This document shows, piece after piece, positions 9,705 to 18,642 of a stretch of DNA of 64,000 nt. The stretch is from Phytophthora colocasiae (lineage: Eukaryota > Oomycota > Peronosporomycetes > Peronosporales > Peronosporaceae). The notes beneath the pieces were generated by a model, which was not told where the DNA came from, searched no databases, and saw only the letters and a program-made list of their open reading frames with translations. The position numbers and the translations under genes are program-made. Position 1 is the first letter of the stretch, and every line of letters begins with the position of its first letter. The stretch is from positions 1,178,001-1,242,000 of the forward strand of contig JAGKQI010000031.1 in the NCBI GenBank assembly GCA_018806915.1, read 5' to 3'.

Positions 9705-9900
9705 TGTATCTGATTGGGTGATATTATTATTTTATTGCAATGGGCGGTTAGTACTAGTGAATGTATTAGCATAGTAATTAATATATATGCAGATGTAGGA
9801 CGGCTGTGGAAGCTTCTAGAAGCTTCCATCCGTCTGAACTGCGGGGGCGGCACTTCTACTTTAGCGCGCCCTCCCCCAAAGCTTCCCTGTCAAGATATAC
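9705..9900 (+). repeat. 5' LTR of Gypsy-1
   Basis: 196 bp beginning TGTATC. Holds a 20-bp perfect palindrome at 9808-9827 that is a heat-shock element, a TATATAT tract upstream of it, and a GC-rich stretch downstream. Confidence 0.93.
9809..9826 (+). promoter_or_regulatory. Perfect heat-shock element in 5' LTR
   Basis: The bases fit GAAnnTTCnnGAAnnTTC exactly: GAA 9809, TTC 9814, GAA 9819, TTC 9824. Four alternating 5-bp units are the high-affinity binding site of heat-shock factor. Heat-driven LTRs are known in plants (ONSEN). Binding here is inference. Confidence 0.7.
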
Positions 9901-9918
9901 TGGTAGCACTTGTTGGTC
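9901..9918 (+). other. Primer-binding site of Gypsy-1
   Basis: TGGTAGCACTTG begins directly after the LTR with the TGG expected for pairing with a tRNA 3' CCA end. I could not name the tRNA. Confidence 0.6.
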
Positions 9919-9942
9919 CCAGCAACCTGAAAACGAAGAACC

Positions 9943-10758
9943 CATGCCGACGAACGCACAACTTCAAGCCGAGGTTGACCGGCTCAACCAAGCGATGGCG
10001 GAACGCACGCGAGTGCCCAGCAACCTGCCAAAGTTCACCGGCAAAAGGGGGGAAGACGTGCGCGAATGGCTGTTCCAGATAGAGAACGCCTGCCGCATTA
10101 ACGGGATCGTGATAGACGACGCGAACCCGCGACTACCAGGAATCGCCGGGTCGGCGATGGAGAAGCCAGCTTCGGGATGGTTCCTGCACTGGGCTTCGAC
10201 GACGCGAGTGGAAGAGCACACGTGGGGATTTTCCGTGAGCATGTGCTCCAACACTTCGAGGCGTCGAACTACCAGTCAGTGCTACGAGAGAAGCTCCAGC
10301 GTCTGAAGCAGACAGCGGATATCGAGACCTACAACGGCGAGTACTCAGCCCTCATCTTCCGAGTCGAAGGCATGAGCGTGCTTGACCAAGTTCTGTTCTA
10401 CGCAAACGGTCTCAAGCCTCGCACGCGGAGCTACGTGAAGCTCGAGAATCCTGAGACGCTGAGTGACGCCATGGACTTAGCTGTCAAGTTTGAAGTAACC
10501 CACTTTGCGGAGGACGCAAGTGAGCGCAAGGTTCGTCATGAAAAGAATAAGACCTCTGATGAACAAGCCCAAGACAACAAGAAAACGTCTAAGGGAAAAT
10601 CTTTCCGAGGAAAGGGACGATTCAAACCGAAGTCGAACTCCAAGAGCAAGGAGACTCGTACCTGCCACTTCTGCAACAAGCCTGGTCATATCAAGGCCAA
10701 CTGCTTCGCGTGGAAGAAGGAGCAAGGGAAGCAGGGAAACGAGAAGCCACGTCAGTGA
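9943..10758 (+). pseudogene. Gypsy-1 gag with one frameshift
   Basis: ATG 9943 (M-P-T-N-A-Q-L-Q) opens a capsid-like ORF in frame 2 up to about 10230; the homologous reading then continues in frame 1 to TGA 10758. The switch falls in a G4/T4 tract (10226-10233) and fits loss of one base. The C-terminal half contains a basic K/R/S region and a canonical zinc knuckle C-x2-C-x4-H-x4-C (C-H-F-C-N-K-P-G-H, about 10660-10710). The gag end overlaps the pol frame, with a frameshift signal in the overlap. If the shift is real, the element cannot make its own capsid. Confidence 0.8.
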
Positions 10759-10776
10759 AAGAGGGTCCTGTCGTGG
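10734..10776 (+). promoter_or_regulatory. Predicted -1 ribosomal frameshift signal at gag-pol junction
   Basis: The heptamer G-GGA-AAC (10734-10740) is read in gag phase as X-XXY-YYZ. Six bases later a stem pairs 10747-10751 with 10772-10776 and 10753-10755 with 10768-10770, separated by one T-T mismatch, with a 12-base loop. The gag stop (10756-10758) lies in the loop. Slipping back one base at the heptamer enters the pol frame exactly. Confidence 0.7.
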
Positions 10777-13700
10777 AGGAGAAAGCAACTGGAGCAGTTA
10801 AGTTTGATAATATCAGTCTTAATGTTCTGAGTGAAAACCCTCTAGTCTACAAGTCCCGTCCACTGTTCTCCATCAGCGGTGATATCAGTGCGGCTGGCAA
10901 GATGAAGGAAACATCGAAGATGCTTCTAGACTGTGGTGCAACCACGATCTACGTGTCGAAGAGGTGGGTAGAAGAACACCAGCTAAAGACAACGAAGTTC
11001 AGCAACAAGAACATTCGAGTCAAGCTAGGAGACAACCAGATTGTGGAGGCCCAGCTAGAAGTGCTACCTCTCCGTATCGTGGTCTCTGGATTAGAAGATG
11101 CGTATGAGTGCGTCGCGGTTGTCTACGCGATACCTGAAGAATTCGACTGCATTCTTGGGATACCATTCTTCGAGGACATGCAACCACAGATCGACTGGAG
11201 ACGTCGACGAGTCGAAGGAACAAGAGAGAAAACTTTGCGCTGGGAACGAGCGGGTGAAACCTGTGGACCAATCGAGGAAGGCGGACCGGTGATTGCCTCC
11301 GGGCTTCGGAGATCTGTCGGGGCGAAAGGCCTATCGGCGAAAAGACCCGATTCCTGTCGAGGTGCCGCGCTGGAAACGGATGTGAGGTCCAGGGTCAACC
11401 CCGTTCACGACTCAGAGCAGAGTGAGACCCCACGAGTTGCTTGCGAGCAACTAGAAGACGCGTCCGCTGGCAAGGGTTCAGCAAGCGAAGACGAGAGGAA
11501 GTCGTCGGGACGCAATGGTACTGCTCCTGGGGGCAGTGATACCAAGGGAAGAGAGTCCGTCGTGGAGAAGATGTTCACGATGGGTATCACAGATGACACT
11601 GGTGTACAGACCAAGTTCATCACGAGAAAGAAACTGCGGAAGTTCCTGAGAATCAAGACCAAGTCGATTGATGAACCAGACTTCATGTTGGTTCTGTCAA
11701 ACGAAACGATCAAAAACGTCGCCCGATCCTTGGAGCGGCGCGACCAGCCCGACAATGTCGGAAGTGCTAAAGCCCAACGTTATCTGGAGACAGACTGGCA
11801 AAGTTTTCGGGCGAACCCTGCCTTTGACTTGCTGATGAAGTACAAGGACACGGTGTTTCGACCTGAACTCCCCGAAGGTCTTCCAGAGAAACGTGAAATC
11901 GAGCACAGGATCGACGTGAAAGATCCCAACCTTGCGATGTATCGGCAACAGTGGCGGCAGTCGCCTGAGCAACAACGTGAGATCGTGCTCTGGGTTGAAG
12001 ACATGGTGAAGAAGAAACTTATCCGACCAAGTATCAGTCCACACGCCGCACCAACATTCTGCGTCCGGAAACCAGTTGGATGGCGGATCGTACATGATTA
12101 TCGGTATTTGAACTCCAATACGATACGGCAGAGTATACCAATGACGAGGAAAGAAGACATACTGGATGCCATGGCCGGAGGGTACTGGTTTTCGACGATG
12201 GATTTGATGTCCGCGTATTATCAAGTGCGAATGCGCGAAGAAGACATCAAATTTACAGCCTTTCTGGCGCCAAATGGCCTCTGGGAATACCTTGTCCTTC
12301 CAATGGGGGTCTGCAACGCGCCGGCGACGATGCATCGGCTGACATCGAAATTGTTTCGTGGATTGGAGAACACGAAGTCGTTCTACGACGACATTTATAT
12401 CTTCACGAAGTCAACGAAGATAGAAGATCACTTGAAAGCACTCCGTAAGACACTGGACATCTTGCGTGACAACAAGCTTTACGTGAAACTCTCGAAGTGC
12501 GTCTTCTGCGCAGAGGAGATTCCATGTCTTGGAGACTTCGTCGGGAGAGAAGGTGTGCGAATGGACCCTGACAAAGTGCAGACGATCAAGGACTGGCCTG
12601 CCCCACGAACACAAGAGGAACTACACAGCTTCCTTGGCTTGACGGGGTACGTTCAGCGCTTCTGTCCAGATTTCGCTGCGTTGACTGCAAGTATGTTTAA
12701 CCTTCTCAAAAAGAAAACCAAGCGCAATGCGAAGATTCACTTCAGCGAAGAGCAGTTGAAGAACTTCAAGGAACTGAAGCGCCGGCTGTGCAACCCACCC
12801 GTATTGCACCTGCCAGACTTCACCTTGCCCATGCATCTTCGCACTGACGCCAGCAAGTTTGCTGTTGGAGGAGTTCTCTTCCAAGTCGTTGGTGGTGAGG
12901 AGAAACCGATCGCTTACACCAGCAGGAAGATGAAGTCAGCGGAGCTGAACTACCCGACGCAACAGCAGGAGCTCTTAGCGATAGTCCACGCACTTGCAGC
13001 TTTCCGGATCTACTGTTTGGACAAGCCACCCATTGTCGAGACGGACCACAAAAGTCTGGAAGGTTTGTTTACACAGAAGATGGCGAATCGTCGGTTAGCT
13101 CGGTGGTACGACATCCTCGCAGAATACCAGCCAACGTTCTCGTATCTTCCGGGGGCGAAGAACGGTATTGCGGACGCACTCAGTCGACGACCCGACTTAC
13201 AGCCGGAGACCAAGTTCTTCCATGACTTGAGCGTGACTAGCTTCGACGATACTTCGTTCAGCATGGCAGTCAGCGAGGTAACCACAGACACAGAGTTGGT
13301 GACCAAGATCAAGAAAGCATACTCGAAAGACAGAGAAGTCCAAGAGATATTCGCTGCAATCAAGCGACGGAACATGCAAGCGAAGGTGTTGCCGAAGAAC
13401 CACAGACAGAAGATGTACCGCTGTTATTCGGAAGCAAACGACTTGCTTTGGTACCAAACTCCTTCGGACGACGTGCCGCGGATTGTCATTCCCAACGATG
13501 TGAAGTTGCGACAGACAATCATCCGCGAGTGTCATGACACCAATTACAGTGGTCATCCAGGTGCGGAACGCACGTACTTGACTCTCGCGAAGCGCTGGTA
13601 CTGGTCCAAGATGTTCAAATCGATTCAGAAGTTTGTCGCGGACTGTGAACCATGTCGGCGGAACAAACCCCGACTCACAAAACCTCCTGGTTTGCTAGAA

Positions 13701-14803
13701 CCTCTGAAGATCCCTGATGAACGGTGGCGATCGATATCCATGGACTTCATCACAGACTTGCCAAGGACGAAGAACAATGTGGACTCCATTTGGGTAGTTG
13801 TTGATCGTCTGACGAAGCGTTGCCATTTCGTACCAACGACGAAGACAGTGACCGCAGAAGGGTCGCTCGGTTATTCATCGACCACATCTGGAAACTTCAC
13901 GGTATGCCTACCAACATCGTGTCTGATCGCGATCGGAAGTTTGTTGCTGCATTCTGGCAGCATGTCTTCAAGTCCATCGGAACCACGCTGAGCATGACCG
14001 TAGCACATCGAGCTCAAGGAGACGGTCAAACCGAACGGATGAACCGCACACTTGAAGAATACCTTCGTTGTTTCGTGGGACCGCTTCAGGATGACTGGGA
14101 TGTTCACTTAGCCAATGCAGAATTCGCTATAAACTCAACAGTGAACTCCAGCATCAGGTTAGCTCCTTTCGAAGCTGACTTGGGGTATGTGCCTCTAAAT
14201 CCGCTGCAACTCGCCGAAGAGCAACTTCAAGGCGTACCCAAGAGTCGAAGGGGAACTGAGTTTCATGAGAATCAGGCAGCCATCCTTCTCCGATGCCGTG
14301 AAGCGCTAGCAGAAGCCCAAGAGCGCATGAGAGATGTCTACGACAGAAACCGAAGCGAGCAGACGTTTGAAGTGGGCGATCGAGTGTATTTGAGCACGAA
14401 ACACTTGGATCCGAAACACACTGGACTTCCGAACTCGTCTAAGCTTGGGCCGAAGTGGATGGGTCCATACTCCGTCGTGAAGAAGATTCACAATCACGCG
14501 TATGAGCTTAACATCGAAGCGGGGAACAAGCTACATCCAGTTTTCAATACTGGGTCGCTGAAGCCATACACTGCCTCCTCACGGCTTTCACGTCCCCATG
14601 ATGTCGTCCTGGCGGACGGTACTGTTGGCCAACTGGTGCAGCGACTTCTTGGGAAGCGCAAGCACAAACATCAAACGCAATTCCTTGTGGAGTGGGTGGG
14701 TGAGGAGAAGCCCACATGGGAACCGATTGAAAACCTGTCACAAGTGCCAGACCTTATCGCAGACTTCGAATTATCCAGGAGAAAGAAGCGCCGACGACGT
14801 TGA
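10734..14803 (+). pseudogene. Gypsy-1 pol (PR-RT-RH-IN-chromodomain) with one frameshift
   Basis: Frame 0 runs from the slippery site to 13991, and the homologous frame continues in frame 2 to TGA 14803. The switch, in GAAGGGTCG near 13858-13863, fits loss of one base inside the integrase core. Domains: aspartic protease with D-C-G-A (about 10930) instead of the usual D-S/T-G; RT with the catalytic motif F-Y-D-D (12381-12392); RNase H with R-T-D-A-S-K; integrase zinc finger H-x-x-x-H ... C-x2-C (13550-13665); D-F-I-T-D and S-D-R-D core; and a C-terminal chromodomain (F-L-V-E-W-V-G-E-E-K-P-T-W-E-P, 14650-14780) that would guide integration to marked chromatin. Confidence 0.88.
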
Positions 14804-14859
14804 GGATCAAGATACTCTAGGGGGGCTTAACGCCTACATGTATTCCCAAGTTACATCCC

Positions 14860-16272
14860 CTACGAAGATTGCAACTGCAACCTTTCGCGCTTCTCCCTCT
14901 TCTTCTGCGATCTCGACTTGCGCTTACCACGGCAGACGTATACCGGTTTCAGGATGACCCGACACAACCATCGAACGCGATTTACCCACAAATAATTGCG
15001 GAGTAAGCCAGCGTCAACAGGAGGGTTTCTCTTTTCGTCGTACCATCCAAGAATCTTGATGTCATCATTCGGACCTTCAACAATAACCACGAAGCAGTGG
15101 CCGAGGTCATCTTCACCAACACTTGCCAAGTATGTACCAGATCCCAAGCCTCTGACGAACTTGTCCAACTGAGCAGCTTTGGTGTATGAACCGTCGAGCA
15201 AGTTTCGCTGGAGCTCATCGCAGTCGAGAGGAACACTTTTGCGTTGAAGATACTTGAAGAACTCCGTGACGTCCTCGCGCGTTACGCCATACTGGATATC
15301 GGAGGGACGAGTCTTCTCAAAAGCCTCCCACATCTCCAGTGTCACGAGGTCGGGGCATCCAAGATGATACAGGGCAGCTCGAATGGCATCAATGAAACAG
15401 CAGTCATCGTCGGAAGCAGTATCACGGTTGTCAAAATAGCTCATGACGGGTTCTCTTGAGCCAGAAGCCTTCCATGCGTCAATCCGGTCCACTGAATCTG
15501 GAACAACATCAACGAGTTCCTCACGCCACACCCAACTCAACTGGAGTGGTCGGCCTTGCCACTGAACGAGATAACAGCGATGGGGTGGATTCCCATGACA
15601 GTCCAGCAATCTTTTGATGTTAACCTTCTTGCTGTAGTCCCATGGCGCTTTCGGGTCGTAATGATTCCGTTGCTTGGTATACGGATGCACCATTAGGGCG
15701 GCCGGAAGCGCTGGATGTTTCAGTGGAACCGTGCCACCACGACGCAACCGACGACGTTTTACCGCAGAACCTCCGGAAGCCTCGACGTCGTCACCGTCGT
15801 CAAAAAGCCCAGACGTGGACTCAGTCGGGGACGCAACCGTCGGGACATCGGACTCAGCGGCGCCGTCGTCACCGGAATCTGAGATGCCCATCAGACCGTC
15901 GAACTGAAGTTCCCTCAAGCGATCGACCGACGAAGCCACTGAACACACGGAAGCTGCAGGAGACGCAGCCAACGAAGCAGCAGGAGAAGCAACCGGCGAG
16001 ACAACCGGAGAAACCACAGGGGAGACCACGGGCGAACCAGCGAGCGGCACGACCGGTGACACAGGTGCAGGTGCAGGTGCAGGTGCAGGTGCAGGTACAG
16101 GTGCAGGTGTAGACAACGCAGCTGCCGTTGCTCGAGCCAGCCGAGACTTGGTGACCCGGAGCCCAGCCGTTGCCCGGAGGCCGGCCATCAGAGTGGAGTG
16201 TTCATCGGACGTCGCCCGCGTGGACGACGCCACAGCAGAAGAAGAAGACGAGGAGCGCGCGCGCGTCGCCAT
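14860..16272 (-). CDS. Antisense accessory ORF in Gypsy-1: chromodomain-like plus papain-like peptidase-like protein, 470 aa
   Basis: An uninterrupted 470-codon ORF runs opposite to gag-pol, between pol and the 3' LTR; its ATG is 160 bp inside that LTR. Residues 1-115 are Ser/Ala/Pro-rich with P-A and S-P-V-V repeats; 130-165 are acidic; 171-178 (KRRRLRRG) and the basic C-terminus (448-463) look like nuclear signals. Residues 212-256 resemble a chromodomain (V-N-I-K-R-L-L-D, Y-L-V-Q-W-Q-G-R, W-V-W-R-E-E-L). Residues 285-415 have a Cys pair (291/292) before a helix, His392 in G-H-C-F-V-V-I and Asp412 in G-W-Y-D, the order and spacing of a papain-like Cys-His-Asp set. The function is unknown and peptidase activity is inference. 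Antisense extra ORFs are known in some plant Ty3/gypsy (Tat) elements. Confidence 0.65.
   Translation of the reverse strand: MATRARSSSSSSAVASSTRATSDEHSTLMAGLRATAGLRVTKSRLARATAAALSTPAPVPAPAPAPAPAPVSPVVPLAGSPVVSPVVSPVVSPVASPAASLAASPAASVCSVASSVDRLRELQFDGLMGISDSGDDGAAESDVPTVASPTESTSGLFDDGDDVEASGGSAVKRRRLRRGGTVPLKHPALPAALMVHPYTKQRNHYDPKAPWDYSKKVNIKRLLDCHGNPPHRCYLVQWQGRPLQLSWVWREELVDVVPDSVDRIDAWKASGSREPVMSYFDNRDTASDDDCCFIDAIRAALYHLGCPDLVTLEMWEAFEKTRPSDIQYGVTREDVTEFFKYLQRKSVPLDCDELQRNLLDGSYTKAAQLDKFVRGLGSGTYLASVGEDDLGHCFVVIVEGPNDDIKILGWYDEKRNPPVDAGLLRNYLWVNRVRWLCRVILKPVYVCRGKRKSRSQKKREKRERLQLQSS
16062..16109. repeat. CAGGTG hexanucleotide microsatellite
   Basis: About eight 6-bp units with one variant (CAGGTA). 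On the minus strand they encode the Pro-Ala run (residues about 56-70) of the antisense ORF, so unit changes would keep its frame. Confidence 0.85.
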
Positions 16273-16431
16273 GGGGATTCTTTCTACCAGAGCCTACTCG
16301 ACTTCCGTACAGCCAGGCCCGCAGGCGAAGATATACAGAGTCAAGCGAACCCTGTTCGATCGAGCCAGGCGACGCCGGCTCAACTCAAGTCTTTTTTGGG
16401 AATGGACGCCAAACGCCAGAAGGAGGGTGAG

Positions 16432-16627
16432 TGTATCTGATTGGGTGATATTATTATTTTATTGCAATGGGCGGTTAGTACTAGTGAATGTATTAGCATA
16501 GTAATTAATATATATGCAGATGTAGGACGGCTGTGGAAGCTTCTAGAAGCTTCCATCCGTCTGAACTGCGGGGGCGGCACTTCTACTTTAGCGCGCCCTC
16601 CCCCAAAGCTTCCCTGTCAAGATATAC
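16432..16627 (+). repeat. 3' LTR of Gypsy-1
   Basis: Identical to the 5' LTR. Its end lies 29 bp from the ATG of the SWEET gene at 16657, and an open frame from inside the LTR (16441) runs in phase into that gene. Confidence 0.93.
16536..16553 (+). promoter_or_regulatory. Heat-shock element upstream of SWEET gene
   Basis: Second copy of the GAAnnTTCnnGAAnnTTC site, in the 3' LTR. It ends 103 bp before the SWEET ATG at 16657, a normal promoter distance, so it could make that gene stress-responsive. This is inference. Confidence 0.65.
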
Positions 16628-16656
16628 CAAGCTCAAATCCACGTTTAAATCTGCCC

Positions 16657-17484
16657 ATGGGAGCTCTGGAGGCCACGTTTCAAGTTCTGACTGTCATTTC
16701 GTCCATTTTCGTGCGGTTCGCGCCTTGGCCCGACTTCCAGCGCGTGTACAACGCTAAAACCACTGGCGAAGTGCAGATTCTACCTGTTGTTATGCTTTTT
16801 ACCAATTGCGTTGTACTGGTATGGTACGGTTACCTGTCGGACAACATTTTCCCGCTTTTCGTCACTGCGATCATGGGTCTCGTCACCTGCGGGGGATTCA
16901 TCGCCGTCTTCTACCGCTACACGGACGACAAACGATCAGTACACAGAATCTGCGCTTTAGCTATTGCTGTGATCGTTTTGGTTTGTTTGTATGGAGTTTT
17001 AGGCGTTGAGGGTGTCACAAAACAGTCCAAGTCTTCGCTGGCTACGGCTATGGGCGCCATTTCTATCGGAACGTCCATTGGGTTGTATGGGTCACCGTTG
17101 ACAACAATTCGGAGGGTTGTGCGGACAAAATCGACGGCTTCAATGCCCTTCACACTCTGTTTAGCCAACTTTTTCAATAGTGTGTGCTGGGTGATCTACG
17201 CTATTATCATCGTGGACGTTTGGGTGCTACTCCCGAATGCTTTTGGCTGCGTCCTGACAGTGATACAATTGGTGCTGTATGTTATCTACCCGACATCCAA
17301 GGCGCAGATCGACCTTGTTATGATCGACCACGATGGAGTTATGACAGATTATGAACAGGAAGCTTCGATTTCAATTGTATTCAACACGCAAGAAGGACGG
17401 AAGAGCAGCTCCGATCGCAAGGACAGTGGCTTTGTAGCCATCCGCTCTCCAAACCGTCAATTGTCGAATGACACCCGACACTAG
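16657..17484 (+). CDS. SWEET-family sugar transporter, 275 aa
   Basis: I chose ATG 16657 (M-G-A-L-E-A-T-F-Q) because TM1 follows directly, as in the paralogues; a longer in-frame ORF reaches back to 16441 but its first 72 codons are Gypsy-1 LTR and target-site DNA. Seven hydrophobic helices in two MtN3 bundles are visible, with T-G-E-V-Q after TM1, Y-G-S-P-L near TM5 and S-M-P-F-T-L-C in the second bundle. It is the most diverged SWEET of the cluster (V-T-K-Q-S-K loop, L-A-N-F-F-N-S instead of V-N-V-x-N-S). The long hydrophilic C-tail ends with the F-V-A-I-R-S-P motif common to this cluster. Its native promoter was moved more than 6.9 kb away by Gypsy-1. Confidence 0.92.
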   Translation: MGALEATFQVLTVISSIFVRFAPWPDFQRVYNAKTTGEVQILPVVMLFTNCVVLVWYGYLSDNIFPLFVTAIMGLVTCGGFIAVFYRYTDDKRSVHRICALAIAVIVLVCLYGVLGVEGVTKQSKSSLATAMGAISIGTSIGLYGSPLTTIRRVVRTKSTASMPFTLCLANFFNSVCWVIYAIIIVDVWVLLPNAFGCVLTVIQLVLYVIYPTSKAQIDLVMIDHDGVMTDYEQEASISIVFNTQEGRKSSSDRKDSGFVAIRSPNRQLSNDTRH

Positions 17485-18642
17485 TGTGATGAACGCTAAG
17501 ATAAATTATACCACGCATTCATTTCACTACAAAAAAAAAATCGCTCCATGATGATGTACGTACGAGGAATCCAAATTCGATGTTCAGGCCATGTTCTTCA
17601 CTAATCTGTGACGTTGGTGAAAATGTGAGCTACGAACATTCAATCTGCAGCCAAGGGCCAACGTATCCATTTCAAGTCCTAAGCTCAAGCAAGTTCAAGA
17701 ATGTGTTTTGCGTACATTTTGCTAGTGGCTGCGGCTGCGCTGCTTTCTTCGGGCAATGCGCAGGTCGTTGTCTGCCGTCGTCGCAGCATTTGGTACAATA
17801 CTCCACATTCTACTGGCAGTAGTCTACAGTAGTAGCAGTAGCTTACAGCACTATCCTGACATGCGTTATTCAATACGCGTGGCATTTAGCTTCTTTGAAA
17901 GCACTTCACTCCCAACCTTCAGACTCACTCGTCGTTTTCCACCGCGGCACTCGAGTCTCCAACACCAAAAGAACCTCATTTTTCAACACCAATCATGCGT
18001 TTCCCCCACTTCCTGTTCGCTGTCCTTCTCTCTCGCTACAACACTATCGTCACCGTCTCGAGAAGACCAGTTGATCACTTCGATTGCCAATGCGGTCTCA
18101 GTCCGCTCTCTCGAAACCAACGACGGCAAGAGGTCTGCGTTACTACGAAGTGGAGGAGGAGGAAGAAGAAGAAGAAGAAGAGAGCCCAAATCGCTCAGGC
18201 TGGGAAAGTCACCAGCCTATATAAAAGAGAAGCTGACGGCTTTGAATGGCGTCATGTGCTGCCATTGTGAATATTTCTTACTGCCAAAGCCGAGTGAATC
18301 GCTAAATGGATCTACTGACCATCAATAGCTCTGCAAGTTAACGAAATACTGTAGATGACTCTTAACGTCTTGTCGTTCTCGAGGGCCAACGCCATCATAG
18401 TTGACACAAGTGACAGTCACAACGTAGCAGCCATGAACCTGATAACATCCGTCCGTACTCAGGGATCGACTGGCCTGCAGCGGTTGCTCTCGTCTTCTTG
18501 TGGCACGAACACCCTGCGAAACGCCGGTCTTTTTTTCAGTCATCGTTGAGGATTAGATGACCAACTGCACATCCTCCTCGAACGTCGCTCGGTGCGCATT
18601 CCGTCACTTCCCAATTCTCCTCCAAAGAGCGAAGTCTTCACT
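17485..18642. other. Intergenic region between SWEET genes
   Basis: Holds the effector-like remnant at 17995-18224, a TATATAAAAG box at 18218-18227 and a GAGGAG/GAAGAA purine tract near 18150-18180. I see no intact gene. Confidence 0.5.
17995..18224 (+). pseudogene. Possible decayed RXLR-effector-like remnant
   Basis: ATG 17995 starts a short hydrophobic signal-peptide-like segment in frame 1. Plausible continuation then moves to frame 2 (about 18030-18130) and to frame 0 (18125-18224), where an R-G-L-R tetrapeptide is followed by a long acidic Glu run and a TAA at 18222. The layout secretion signal, R-x-L-R, acidic stretch resembles oomycete RXLR effectors, but two frame changes break it and no effector domain follows. 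The acidic run comes from a simple GAA/GAG repeat, so chance resemblance is a real alternative. Confidence 0.3.

Larger units (their letters stand above)
9705..16627 (+). mobile_element. Gypsy-1: Ty3/gypsy chromovirus-type LTR retrotransposon, 6923 bp
   Basis: Two 196-bp LTRs (9705-9900, 16432-16627) appear identical base for base. The target duplication is CAAG (9701-9704 and 16628-16631), or CCAAG if the boundary C is counted. Internal order is gag, PR, RT, RNase H, integrase, chromodomain, then an unusual 1.6-kb segment with a long antisense ORF before the 3' LTR. Both gag and pol carry one apparent single-base loss, near 10230 and 13860. Identical LTRs with broken frames mean either mobilisation in trans, very recent decay, or sequence errors. 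The 3' LTR ends 29 bp upstream of a SWEET start codon. Confidence 0.95.

Noticed and set aside
15642..16112. 156-codon sense ORF opposite the antisense gypsy ORF
   Set aside because: Gln/Val repeat ending and basic low-complexity content; it mirrors the microsatellite and acidic region of the other strand.
16441..16656. 72-codon N-terminal extension of the SWEET gene
   Set aside because: It is translated LTR and target-site DNA; the same frame occurs in the 5' LTR without a SWEET.
17756..18328. 190-codon ORF between SWEET genes as an intact gene
   Set aside because: Low-complexity Ser and Arg tracts and no recognisable domain; better explained as part of a decayed remnant or chance.
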